Shown piece by piece: positions 14,458 through 21,968 of a stretch of 23,887 nt of DNA. The notes below the pieces were generated by a model. It ran no database searches. It saw only the letters and a program-made list of their open reading frames with translations, and had not been told where the DNA came from. This stretch comes from Sphingobacterium sp. UBA1575 (lineage in GTDB: Bacteria; Bacteroidota; Bacteroidia; Sphingobacteriales; Sphingobacteriaceae). Within the stretch, counting starts at the first letter, position 1. Each line of letters starts with the position of its first letter. The stretch lies in contig DCOH01000027.1 in assembly GCA_002322865.1 (NCBI GenBank), positions 11,874 through 35,760 of the forward strand. The letters are read 5' to 3'. The translations under genes and the position numbers were made by a program.

Positions 14458-15666
14458 ATGAAATTATTGCCTTTTATACTAATTTCTATTCTGTTTACAG
14501 GAATATCCTTGCGGTCAGATGCCCAACCTGCTATGGTTTCTAAAGAAAGTGCAGATGTCAATGAAATTTTGCAACAAACCTATTCAAAATTGAAGGACAT
14601 CAAAACCCTGCAATATGAGACCTTTCGATACATCAATTATAAGTCCCAGGATTATGAGAATAAATTATTAGGAGTTGTGTTTGTCGAATTTGATGAGGCT
14701 ATTCCTATTGTAGGTTTTAGGTACCAATTTGACAATGAAGTCAGCAAAGTGGTTTTTAACGGTTCCGGAAAATTTTGGATCGATAAGAAGAACGCAAGTA
14801 TGGAAAGTCTTCAGGCAGCAGCATTGAAAAAGGAAAAACTCCAGCAAGATTTAAATGCAGCATCTTTTTTTTATAATTCTATCCTGTCCTTAAGAAATGT
14901 TATTCCTCATATATTAACTGATACATCTATCAAAAAAAGGTTAGGGGATACCCTTATTGATAGCAGGTCTTACCATAAGGTGCTACTTGAAATGAAAAGC
15001 AAGTCATTTACGGTAAATGAAGGACTGAAACAATTGACTGCGGATATTAGGATCTATAATCAGATCTTAATCGATAAGGTTTCCTATTTGCCTTATCAAG
15101 TGGTTCAATCCAATAATTTTGAACCGGAAGATTATGTCTTGGTGAAATTTGATCAGATAAAAATCAATGGGCCTCAGATAGAAGAGAATTCATGGTTTGC
15201 TTCTTCCTATCCCGGTCTTCAAATAAAGGGCAAGGAGGACTTACAATTAATTGCTGCAGGGGCAAATGCGCCTGCCTTTGAATTGGAAGATTTCCAGACG
15301 GGTAAAATGGTTACTATGTCTGATTTTAAGGATGATTTGGTTCTTTTGGAATTCTGGGTCAAAAACTGTAGCTATTGTATCAGTGCAGTTCCTAAAATGA
15401 ATTCAATGGTCGCCAAATATGAGCAGAAGGGTTTGAAGGTGTGGGGAATAAATTCGGAAGATAATAAAAGCCAATTGAACAATTTTTATGAAAGGAATAA
15501 ACCTACTTTTTCAACCTTAATGGATCAAGACGGAAAGATTACAAAAGCATATGGCGTAAATGGTGTTCCTCAGGTGGTACTGATCCATCAAGGTAAAGTG
15601 ATTTATGCTGGAGGTATTGTAGATGGTAAATTGGACGCTTTAATTCAAAAGCTTTTGAAAAAATAA
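14458..15666 (+). CDS. Exported TlpA-like thioredoxin-fold protein with ~240-aa N-terminal domain
   Basis: A 402-aa protein with a signal peptide (residues 1-23, ending S-D-A-Q). The C-terminal ~135 residues are a TlpA/ResA-type thioredoxin fold: A-P-A-F-E-L-E-D-F-Q-T-G at ~271, redox site F-W-V-K-N-C-S-Y-C (C304, C307) and cis-proline P371 in G-V-P-Q-V-V-L. The C-S-Y-C active site is unusual compared with C-P-x-C or C-G-x-C. The N-terminal part (residues ~30-260) is beta-rich and resembles LolA-like or outer-membrane-lipoprotein carrier folds by pattern only. The protein probably reduces or oxidises disulfides in the periplasm. It lies 45 bases after tnaA on the same strand and may be read through from it. 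Confidence 0.85.
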   Translation: MKLLPFILISILFTGISLRSDAQPAMVSKESADVNEILQQTYSKLKDIKTLQYETFRYINYKSQDYENKLLGVVFVEFDEAIPIVGFRYQFDNEVSKVVFNGSGKFWIDKKNASMESLQAAALKKEKLQQDLNAASFFYNSILSLRNVIPHILTDTSIKKRLGDTLIDSRSYHKVLLEMKSKSFTVNEGLKQLTADIRIYNQILIDKVSYLPYQVVQSNNFEPEDYVLVKFDQIKINGPQIEENSWFASSYPGLQIKGKEDLQLIAAGANAPAFELEDFQTGKMVTMSDFKDDLVLLEFWVKNCSYCISAVPKMNSMVAKYEQKGLKVWGINSEDNKSQLNNFYERNKPTFSTLMDQDGKITKAYGVNGVPQVVLIHQGKVIYAGGIVDGKLDALIQKLLKK

Positions 15667-15685
15667 ATTGCCTATTTCATTTTTC

Positions 15686-16213
15686 TTATATTTTTAAATG
15701 GTATTTATCCAAGGTTTTTTCTGTCCAGGCGTCCATTTCTTCAAAAGTAGATAATCCGTCATTTTCTTCGGATTCCAGGTAATCTTCCACTATGCTTTCC
15801 GTGTGTTTAAAACCGAGAAGTTTTCCGATATGAATGATGTCTGATTCAGAAACTTCGTTTTCGAACATAGCAATCATTTCTTCCAAAAACACACCTTCAA
15901 AGGTCAGTAATGTAGGGCTCTGGATGCCTTCTTCTAAGGAATAATTTATAAAGCCTTTGTTCTCGAGATCATAGGCGATAATTCTATCCGATCCGAATTC
16001 AAAAATGGGGATAAATCGCTGCACTTGATAGGCTTCCTGCTCATTGGAATCTAACGTAAAAATGGAATATGGCTTGCTGATACGTTTGCGAAATTCGTCC
16101 ATTGCAATTTCATCGACTATCTGTTCATCGAAAATTTCCAAGATGATGGGTGCTAAGTTCAACTTTTTGATCAGGTCCTTAACTTCTGCTTCAGTAATTT
16201 GAGATGTTGCCAT
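15686..16213 (-). CDS. Hypothetical acidic protein, possibly SMI1/KNR4 (SUKH)-like
   Basis: A 175-aa soluble, strongly acidic protein without signal peptide or membrane segment. The middle part, Q-R-F-I-P-I-F-E-F-G-S-D-R-I-I-A-Y-D-L-E with N-K-G-F-I-N-Y-S-L-E-E-G, resembles the core of SMI1/KNR4 (SUKH) proteins, several of which are toxin immunity proteins. This is a weak match by eye. No toxin gene is adjacent, so an immunity role is not supported. The 3' end lies 19 bases from the TlpA gene (convergent). The 5' side faces the PH-domain membrane protein gene divergently across a short palindrome. Confidence 0.7.
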   Translation of the reverse strand: MATSQITEAEVKDLIKKLNLAPIILEIFDEQIVDEIAMDEFRKRISKPYSIFTLDSNEQEAYQVQRFIPIFEFGSDRIIAYDLENKGFINYSLEEGIQSPTLLTFEGVFLEEMIAMFENEVSESDIIHIGKLLGFKHTESIVEDYLESEENDGLSTFEEMDAWTEKTLDKYHLKI

Positions 16214-16247
16214 AATATGAAATACTAAAAAGAATTACACCCAAAGT

Positions 16248-16263
16248 AATCAATTTATTGATT
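16248..16263. promoter_or_regulatory. Short inverted repeat in divergent intergenic region
   Basis: AATCAAT-TT-ATTGATT, a perfect 7-bp inverted repeat, lies between the divergent SUKH-like and PH-domain genes. On the minus strand it lies just upstream of TACTTTG (16241-16247), an imperfect -7-like element, so an operator role is possible. AT-rich palindromes of this size also occur by chance. Confidence 0.3.
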
Positions 16264-16345
16264 GGCAAGCAATAAAAAGGTTGAATGAATTATATAATTT
16301 AAGGAATCATCGGTGGAGAAAACTAGAATTGCTATCTTTAAAGGA

Positions 16346-16816
16346 ATGAACGTGAATAATAATAACAGTATACTGGTCTTTCCACCTCAACAAGGTATAA
16401 AGCCGATATTGTCCGTTTTTGCTTTGTTAACCGTTATTCTTATCCCAACCTTTTTGATTTTGATATTTACGGATGCTACCTGGAAGGATGGGTTGATTAT
16501 TTTGGGTTTGGGTTATCTTTTGACTGGACTTGCCTATTTTCTTGCGCAAAAAGTAACCCGATATTGGATTGAAGGAGATAGGTTTTATTATAAGGCTTTA
16601 TTCAAGAAAGAAGGGATTGACATCCAATCGATTAGGAAATTGGAAGTAAATACCTCCAACTGGCAAGCAAGTAATCCCTCCACCTCGAATACCAAAGGGA
16701 TTATTATCTATTTTAAAAAATACGAGGATGTGTTTATCACACCCAGCGATAATATGCTGTTAGTCGATGAACTTCTGAAAAGAAATCCGGACATTGAGGT
16801 GATTTTTATCAAGTAA
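16346..16816 (+). CDS. Two-TM membrane protein with bacterial PH domain
   Basis: About 156 aa from the ATG at 16346, which has AAAGGA immediately upstream; an in-frame GTG at 16313 would add 11 residues. Two hydrophobic helices (S-V-F-A-L-L-T-V-I-L-I-P-T-F-L-I-L-I-F and G-L-I-I-L-G-L-G-Y-L-L-T-G-L-A-Y-F-L-A) precede a cytosolic domain of ~85 residues. This domain has the bPH pattern Y-W-I-E-G-D-R-F-Y-Y-K-A-L-F, I-x-S-I-R-K-L-E-V and I-I-I-Y-F-K-K-Y-E-D-V-F-I-T-P-S-D. No known pathway can be assigned. A second protein of the same build is encoded at 21534-21962. Confidence 0.75.
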   Translation: MNVNNNNSILVFPPQQGIKPILSVFALLTVILIPTFLILIFTDATWKDGLIILGLGYLLTGLAYFLAQKVTRYWIEGDRFYYKALFKKEGIDIQSIRKLEVNTSNWQASNPSTSNTKGIIIYFKKYEDVFITPSDNMLLVDELLKRNPDIEVIFIK

Positions 16817-16827
16817 AAACGGAAAAC

Positions 16828-16992
16828 TCAATACCTAAAACCAGCAATGATGCCGCATGGATGCCATTCCTTTTTATTATAATAAGAAGAGAAAGTTCCT
16901 GGTCGATCCATGAACCAGGCCGACATTACAACGATAATCAAACCTTCTTCAGGAGCCGGCTTTTCAAATTTATAGGCTTTGAAAATATCCAA
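16828..16992 (-). CDS. Small 54-codon reading frame, possible small protein or gene remnant
   Basis: This frame is below the usual ORF length cutoff but reads like coding sequence: L-D-I-F-K-A-Y-K-F-E-K-P-A-P-E-E-G-L-I-I-V-V, then A-W-F-M-D-R-P-G-T-F and E-W-H-P-C-G-I-I-A-G-F-R-Y, with mixed hydrophobic and aromatic residues and codons like those of neighbouring genes. The only start near its 5' end is TTG at 16992, one codon inside the tandem repeat. No ATG lies upstream before an in-frame TGA. It may be a truncated 3' end of an older gene whose 5' part was replaced by the repeat, or a genuine small protein. I do not recognise a family. Confidence 0.4.
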   Translation of the reverse strand: MDIFKAYKFEKPAPEEGLIIVVMSAWFMDRPGTFSSYYNKKEWHPCGIIAGFRY

Positions 16993-17131
16993 AGTGTTTG
17001 ATGTACAAAAATTTATATTAAATAGATTTGTTAATCATTTTTTAAGTTTTTTGACTACCTAAAGAGTTTGATGTGTATAAATTTATAACAAATAGGTTTG
17101 TTAATCAATTTATGTGTTTTTTTGATTATCT
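16991..17131 (+). repeat. Tandem ~70-bp direct repeat with promoter-like elements upstream of hemW
   Basis: Unit 1 (16991-17060) and unit 2 (17061-17131) are head-to-tail copies, about 80% identical by eye, both beginning AAAG-GTTTGATGT and containing ATTTATA, AATAG-TTTGTTAATCA and TTTTTTGA. Each carries TTTG (16997-17000; 17067-17070) and 22 bases later TAGATTTG (17023-17030) or TAGGTTTG (17093-17100), both perfect TAnnTTTG. The spacing is 2-3 bases longer than the usual Bacteroidota promoter. The rest of this ~400-base intergenic region holds the small minus-strand frame and the hemW -7 element. Confidence 0.7.
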
Positions 17132-17181
17132 AACAAACTGAGTTTAATAAATTAAAATTAAGTCTGTCTGCTAAATAACCG

Positions 17182-17189
17182 TACATTTG
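17182..17189 (+). promoter_or_regulatory. Candidate -7 element of the hemW promoter
   Basis: TACATTTG is a perfect TAnnTTTG, 26 bases before the hemW ATG. A clear TTTG at -33 is missing. The expected start falls in TAACAAACTGAG (17195-17206), a 12-base word repeated exactly at 17131-17142. Confidence 0.4.
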
Positions 17190-17215
17190 CTTCTTAACAA
17201 ACTGAGCGGGCACCC

Positions 17216-18343
17216 ATGATCTACTTCCACATTCCTTTTTGTAAGCAAGCCTGTCACTACTGTGATTTTCATTTTAGCACCTCTCTACAATATAAAAAAG
17301 AGGTGTTGGCTGCGATGAAAAAGGAAATTGCGCTGCGAGCTGCCTACCTGGAGGACAAACAGGTCTCTTCGATCTATTTTGGTGGGGGTACTCCTTCCAT
17401 TTTGGAGGCGGATGAAATCATGGAGCTCATCGACCAAGTATCCCAATACTTTGAGATCGATAACCAGGCAGAAATTACCTTGGAAGCAAACCCCGATGAT
17501 CTTGACAAAAATAAAGTACATGCATTACGTCAAACCGCTGTAAATCGCTTCAGCATCGGCATACAATCCTTCTATGAAGAAGATCTCCGCTGGATGAACA
17601 GAGCCCATAATGCGGAAGAAGCTTTATCAAGCATAAAACGTGTACAGGATGCGGGGTTTGAGAACATTACCTGCGATCTGATTTATGGATTTCCTTTATT
17701 GACCGATCAGAAATGGAAAAATAATATGCAGCAGTTGATCGATCTGCAGGTTCCACACATTTCTTCCTATTCCATGACCGTAGAACGGAAAACGGCTTTG
17801 GACCATATGATCAACAAAGGGAAAACACCGCCACTGAATGAAGAGCAGAGTGCCGAGCAAATGCTCCTACTCATAGGTACCCTGACAAATGAATGCTATG
17901 AGCAATATGAGATCTCTAATTTTGCAAAACCAGGCAAGTATGCCATCCATAATTCGAATTATTGGAAGGGCAAACCTTACTTAGGAATTGGTCCTTCTGC
18001 ACATTCCTTCAATAAAATATCCAGGTCCTGGAACCTGGCAAACAATGCTCTTTACCTTAAAAGCTTGGCAGTGAATAACCTTCCATTGGAAACAGAAATC
18101 CTCAGTAAAAAGGATCGTTTCAATGAATACATCATGACCTCTTTAAGAACCAAATGGGGGGTCGATCCTGCATATGTGAAAAATAACTTTGGAACGGAAT
18201 ATCTGAATGATTTAATGGGCCAAGTAAAGGATTTCCAACAAGCCGGACATATTCTTGTCTCTCCGGAAAAGATAATAACCCTTAGCCCAACTGGAAAACT
18301 CCTTGCCGACCAGATCGCTTCCGAACTATTTATAGTTGATTAA
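17216..18343 (+). CDS. hemW: Radical SAM heme-related protein HemW
   Basis: A 375-aa cytoplasmic radical SAM protein. The 4Fe-4S cluster motif C-K-Q-A-C-H-Y-C-D-F (C9, C13, C16) right at the N-terminus, with F after the last cysteine position plus one, is the HemW form. It lacks the extra cysteine and N-terminal extension of true oxygen-independent coproporphyrinogen oxidase HemN. Further motifs are Y-F-G-G-G-T-P-S, E-A-N-P-D-D, R-F-S-I-G-I-Q-S-F, D-L-I-Y-G-F-P, Y-E-I-S-N-F-A, H-N-x-x-Y-W and G-I-G-P-S-A-H-S. HemW proteins bind heme and act as heme chaperones for respiratory enzymes. Length is normal. It is preceded by a repeat-containing intergenic region and converges with the sulfatase gene 19 bases downstream. 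Confidence 0.94.
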   Translation: MIYFHIPFCKQACHYCDFHFSTSLQYKKEVLAAMKKEIALRAAYLEDKQVSSIYFGGGTPSILEADEIMELIDQVSQYFEIDNQAEITLEANPDDLDKNKVHALRQTAVNRFSIGIQSFYEEDLRWMNRAHNAEEALSSIKRVQDAGFENITCDLIYGFPLLTDQKWKNNMQQLIDLQVPHISSYSMTVERKTALDHMINKGKTPPLNEEQSAEQMLLLIGTLTNECYEQYEISNFAKPGKYAIHNSNYWKGKPYLGIGPSAHSFNKISRSWNLANNALYLKSLAVNNLPLETEILSKKDRFNEYIMTSLRTKWGVDPAYVKNNFGTEYLNDLMGQVKDFQQAGHILVSPEKIITLSPTGKLLADQIASELFIVD

Positions 18344-18362
18344 AACAAAGTTTTAGTGTCGA

Positions 18363-19889
18363 TTAATCCATCAGCGCTTTTGCTTCAACATCTTCATTTT
18401 CATTGATTTCCTTCATCAATAAGGCCTTCATTTTCTTAACGATTTTCTGGGATTTTGGATCGTCGTAGATATTCTTCATTTCCCTAGGATCGGTTTTCAT
18501 ATCGAACAATTCCCATCCATCAACACGTTTGTAATATCGGATCAATTTGTACCGGCCATCACTCACCCCAAAATGTGGGGATACCGCATGCTCGCCATTC
18601 TCATAATAATGGTAGAAAAGCTGTTTCCTGGCAGTTCTCTTCTTTCCTTCAGCCACTTTTAGGAATGATTTTCCCTGAATATCCTTTGGAATCGCCGTAC
18701 CGGTCAGTTCCAATAATGTGGGTGCAATATCCACATTCAGCACCATCCCGTCAACCTGGGAATTAGCCGGGATTACACCTGGGAGCTTCGCCAGCATAGG
18801 CGTACGGAAAGACTCTTCGTACATAAAACGTTTGTCGAACCATCCATGCTCACCCATATAGAATCCCTGGTCCGATAGGTATAAAACGATCGTGTTTTCT
18901 TCCAGGTTCTTTTCCTTCAAATAATCCAATACCCGACCGATATTCCGATCCATCGATTCGGCCGTATTCAGGTAATCGATCATATATCGGTTGTACTTCC
19001 ATTTCGCCAACTCCTCACCTTGGAGGTTGGCCGCCTTGAGTTTTGCCTGTATAGGTTGATAATACGCTACATATTGTTGAAACTGCTGGTCGGTCATCCT
19101 TTTGAAATTACCATCTTTTCGCATCATTTCCGGGTTATCGAACATCTTGAGGTCATAGCCCATCTGCATATCCTTCGCAATGCTCATCTCCTGGACTGCT
19201 GCCGCTTTTCTGCCCTCATATCCATCAAAGAAATTATCGGGGAAAGGGATGTTCTTGTTATCGTTCTTGCCGAAATCTTTCGGATCAGGCATCCAAGTCC
19301 GGTGGGTGCTTTTATGGCCGATGATCAGACAGAAAGGCTCCTCCTGATCTTTTTGCTCCAACCAATTGATGGCACGGTCCGTCACGATATCCGCCACATA
19401 ACCTTCCTCTCGATCCGTGGTTTCGACTGATCCATTTTTGCTGCTGATAAAATCGGGATTGAAATAATGCCCTTGACCAACTAAAATGCTGTAATAATCA
19501 AATCCCTGTAGTTTTCTTCCCAGATGGATCTTTCCGATCCAAGCAGTTTGATAGCCATTGTTCTGTAGCTGCTTGACGAACAGATCTTGGCCATGATCAA
19601 AATTGGAAGTCTCATTGTCCTTAAAGCCATTTTTATGGCTGTATTTTCCTGTCAATAAGCTGGCACGGCTTGGGCCACAGATGGAATTGGTTACATAGGC
19701 TCTATTAAAGGTAGCCCCTTCTTTGGCAATCCTATCCAGATTTGGCGTATGCGCAATCTTCGATCCGTATGCACCGATCGTTTGGTACGAATGGTCGTCG
19801 GATATGATGATCACAATATTCGGTTTCTTTTTCTGTGCATTTGCAAATAAACTGAAACAGCATAAGGCCAATAGGAGATGGATTCGCAT
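18363..19889 (-). CDS. Secreted sulfatase, S1 family (GlcNAc-6-O-sulfatase/heparan-type subgroup likely)
   Basis: A 508-aa exported protein (signal peptide residues 1-19, ending A-N-A-Q). The sulfatase signature C-G-P-S-R-A-S-L-L-T-G contains C71, the residue converted to formylglycine. Metal ligands are D31/D32 in S-D-D-H and D340-Q341 in Y-L-S-D-Q-G-F-Y-M-G-E-H-G-W. K120 in W-I-G-K-I-H-L-G and H192 in G-H-K-S-T-H-R-T-W line the active site. The G-F-D-Y-Y-S-I-L-V-G-Q-G-H-Y-F-N-P-D-F-I segment resembles Bacteroidota and animal N-acetylglucosamine-6-sulfatases, so host or plant glycan desulfation is likely; the exact substrate is inference. No sulfatase-maturing enzyme, SusC/D pair or lyase is adjacent, so it is an orphan with respect to a polysaccharide locus. 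Confidence 0.92.
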   Translation of the reverse strand: MRIHLLLALCCFSLFANAQKKKPNIVIIISDDHSYQTIGAYGSKIAHTPNLDRIAKEGATFNRAYVTNSICGPSRASLLTGKYSHKNGFKDNETSNFDHGQDLFVKQLQNNGYQTAWIGKIHLGRKLQGFDYYSILVGQGHYFNPDFISSKNGSVETTDREEGYVADIVTDRAINWLEQKDQEEPFCLIIGHKSTHRTWMPDPKDFGKNDNKNIPFPDNFFDGYEGRKAAAVQEMSIAKDMQMGYDLKMFDNPEMMRKDGNFKRMTDQQFQQYVAYYQPIQAKLKAANLQGEELAKWKYNRYMIDYLNTAESMDRNIGRVLDYLKEKNLEENTIVLYLSDQGFYMGEHGWFDKRFMYEESFRTPMLAKLPGVIPANSQVDGMVLNVDIAPTLLELTGTAIPKDIQGKSFLKVAEGKKRTARKQLFYHYYENGEHAVSPHFGVSDGRYKLIRYYKRVDGWELFDMKTDPREMKNIYDDPKSQKIVKKMKALLMKEINENEDVEAKALMD

Positions 19890-19909
19890 AATTTTAAAGT
19901 TTAGGATTT

Positions 19910-19917
19910 CAAATATA
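19910..19917 (-). promoter_or_regulatory. Candidate -7 element of the sulfatase promoter
   Basis: On minus this reads TATATTTG, a perfect TAnnTTTG, 20 bases before the sulfatase ATG. No strong -33 TTTG was found at the right distance. Confidence 0.38.
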
Positions 19918-20029
19918 GGAAACCTGAACTAGAAATAAGATTAAATCATACATAATCAATTACAAAAAATGTACAAAGAGGGTTTATGTGGATAAACATT
20001 AAAATGTATAAAAAATAAAGGGATTCCCT

Positions 20030-20060
20030 TTTGTAGATTCAGAAAAAACAAGGATTTTTG
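20030..20060 (+). promoter_or_regulatory. Candidate promoter of the WG-repeat protein gene
   Basis: TTTG (20030-20033), 19 bases, then GATTTTTG (20053-20060), which differs from TAnnTTTG only at the first T. The expected start at about 20066 lies downstream of the in-frame TTG at 20058 and supports the ATG at 20079 as the true start codon. Confidence 0.48.
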
Positions 20061-20078
20061 CGCTATAATATATTTAAT

Positions 20079-21524
20079 ATGAGATTTTTTCTTTCCCTGC
20101 TATTTATCAGTGTATTTAGCCATTCTAGTTTTGCCCAATTCCCTGTTTTTAAAATTGCCTATCAAATTTCCCTCAACCAGGAGTTGATGGACGAGTTGAA
20201 TAGCCCTGACATGGATGAAAATGATGAAGAATTAGCATCACTAAAGGCTATTTTGGCAGAGACTGAAAAAGGTGGTTTCGCTATTCAGGTATGGTCAGCC
20301 AAAGATAAATTCCGGGTTAATTCAAGCATGGCGGAAGATTTTGTTCAGATTGTTGATAAAACAACTAAAAAGATCTACCATCTAAACCTTTCGGATTCCA
20401 CTTTTATGCAATCAGATGGTGCTGGCCCTTTATTCGGCGAAGAAGCTGCTGAAGATAAATTTCAGATCGAATTTGTTGCCGGAAATACGGAAACCATCGC
20501 TGGTTATCCTTGTAAATTGGCGATTATTAGTCCTACAATTGATGATCTAGCCGCATTGGGCGACGAAGAAATACCTAGCATCCAAGTGTGGTATACCGAA
20601 AATATCCCTGCTTATACGTTTGGAGCTTTTGATTTCCTGGGAAATCTTCCAGGTGCAGCACTAAAGGTTGACCTGAGTGGTGTACAGTTTGTTGCTAAAT
20701 CAATTACCAAAGAACAGGTTTCAACAGATTTTTTTGCTCCCCCTGTGGGCTTCCAGGAAAGTGCGGGTGACCTAGGTATGGAAGAAGGTGAAGACATGGA
20801 ATTGGGCGAAGATATGATCGCTTATTATGATACTACTTCCGGTTTATATGGATTGAAGAATGTGAATGACGAAATATTAACCCAACCCTTATTTACCAGT
20901 CTTTCCGAAGTTCGGGATGGGATTATCGTAGCGGTGAATAGTGAATACCAAGCGGGATTTCTAAATCTACAAGGCAAAACGGTGTTGCCTTTGACTTATG
21001 AATCCATTGTTTATGATGATGTATTGGGAGCATATCAGTTTTCCAAAGATGGAAAATTCGGGATTATGGACAAGACTGGGAAAAATCTTTGGGGAAAAAC
21101 CTATGATTTTTTGAGCACATTTGAAGGTAACCATGCGATATTTATGGAAAATGAAAAGTCGGGTATCCTAAATAAATCCGGACAGATCATTATTCCAGCT
21201 ACCCATGAGAGTATCCTGCAATATGACGAACACTACTTCGTGGTTTTGGATGGTGAAAAATTCAAGATCTTTGATCTAAAATCAAATAAGATGATTTTGG
21301 ATGGTTTTCAGGAATTGTATTTAGCGAATACACCTAACTTATTCATTGCATCCAATGATGGTGAAAAGTATGGTTTTGTAAACGAGAAGGGAACCACGGT
21401 TATACCATTTGTGTATAGTATGGTGAGCCCATTCTTTGATGGTACTGCTTCGGTCGTTAAATTGGGGGAAGAAGAAACCATACAGATCAATACTAAAGGG
21501 GAGGAAGTTCCCGTTAATGAATAG
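20079..21524 (+). CDS. Exported protein: GLPGLI/DUF4412-like N-terminus plus WG repeats
   Basis: About 481 aa from the ATG at 20079, which starts a clean signal peptide ending S-S-F-A-Q. An in-frame TTG at 20058 is rejected because it lies in the promoter-like site. Residues ~20-220 resemble the Bacteroidota GLPGLI/DUF4412 family (Y-P-C-K-L-A-I, I-Q-V-W-Y-T-E-N-I-P). A Met/Glu-rich acidic linker (M-E-E-G-E-D-M-E-L-G-E-D-M) follows. The remainder consists of four to six degenerate WG/KWG-type repeats such as G-K-F-G-I-M-D-K-T-G-K, E-K-S-G-I-L-N-K-S-G-Q-I-I-I-P and E-K-Y-G-F-V-N-E-K-G-T-T-V-I-P. WG repeats form a beta-propeller-like scaffold of unknown ligand. Likely periplasmic or surface-located. 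It heads a three-gene plus-strand run. Confidence 0.85.
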   Translation: MRFFLSLLFISVFSHSSFAQFPVFKIAYQISLNQELMDELNSPDMDENDEELASLKAILAETEKGGFAIQVWSAKDKFRVNSSMAEDFVQIVDKTTKKIYHLNLSDSTFMQSDGAGPLFGEEAAEDKFQIEFVAGNTETIAGYPCKLAIISPTIDDLAALGDEEIPSIQVWYTENIPAYTFGAFDFLGNLPGAALKVDLSGVQFVAKSITKEQVSTDFFAPPVGFQESAGDLGMEEGEDMELGEDMIAYYDTTSGLYGLKNVNDEILTQPLFTSLSEVRDGIIVAVNSEYQAGFLNLQGKTVLPLTYESIVYDDVLGAYQFSKDGKFGIMDKTGKNLWGKTYDFLSTFEGNHAIFMENEKSGILNKSGQIIIPATHESILQYDEHYFVVLDGEKFKIFDLKSNKMILDGFQELYLANTPNLFIASNDGEKYGFVNEKGTTVIPFVYSMVSPFFDGTASVVKLGEEETIQINTKGEEVPVNE

Positions 21525-21533
21525 AATTAAAAC

Positions 21534-21962
21534 ATGATTTTTCATATACATACCCTGCATCGAGGAAGGTTTATCTGGATACTTTTAGGTTGCCTTTTTG
21601 CTGCAGGGTTTTTATTGTCCTATGTGCAGGTTTCGGAAATTGTGAAGATCTTGATCTTACTGTTCTGTATTCCTGTCATTCTTTTTTTGGCCGTGAAGGT
21701 AAGCCTACAACCTTCCACATGGGATCTACAGGCCGACCGGTTGCACATTGATAAAGCAGGAAAGGTATATGAAGTTTCCTATGAAAACCTGGCTTATATC
21801 AAGAACCACCTGCGTTCTGGGGGCAATCTGATCGCGATCTATAAGAACCAGAAAGGTGCGCCTATCCGCATCTGGAGGAATAAGCTCTTTGTTAAAGATG
21901 ACGATTTTGACGCCATGATGCAGGAGTTCCGAAATAGACAGATCGAAATTGTCATCGGTTAA
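21534..21962 (+). CDS. Small two-TM membrane protein with PH-like domain
   Basis: A 142-aa protein. Two hydrophobic segments (F-I-W-I-L-L-G-C-L-F-A-A-G-F-L-L-S-Y-V and I-V-K-I-L-I-L-L-F-C-I-P-V-I-L-F-L-A-V) precede a ~75-aa domain with L-Q-A-D-R-L-H-I, V-S-Y-E-N-L-A-Y-I, I-A-I-Y-K-N-Q and P-I-R-I-W-R-N-K. This secondary-structure and motif pattern fits bacterial PH domains. It shares the build, though little sequence, with the protein at 16346-16816. It starts nine bases after the WG-repeat gene and ends 18 bases before the M1 peptidase gene, suggesting an operon. Function unknown. Confidence 0.78.
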   Translation: MIFHIHTLHRGRFIWILLGCLFAAGFLLSYVQVSEIVKILILLFCIPVILFLAVKVSLQPSTWDLQADRLHIDKAGKVYEVSYENLAYIKNHLRSGGNLIAIYKNQKGAPIRIWRNKLFVKDDDFDAMMQEFRNRQIEIVIG

Positions 21963-21968
21963 TTTTTA

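Noticed and set aside
17216..18343. hemW as a sulfatase-maturing radical SAM enzyme serving the adjacent sulfatase, or as HemN
   Set aside because: The C-x3-C-x2-C-D-F motif at the very N-terminus and the H-N-x-x-Y-W / G-I-G-P-S-A-H-S blocks are HemW. The extra cluster-binding cysteines of anSME and the HemN N-terminal extension are absent, and the genes are convergent.
18341..18355. TAAAAC-AAA-GTTTTA as a terminator for hemW
   Set aside because: Only a 6-bp A/T-rich stem with no following T-run; too weak to call.
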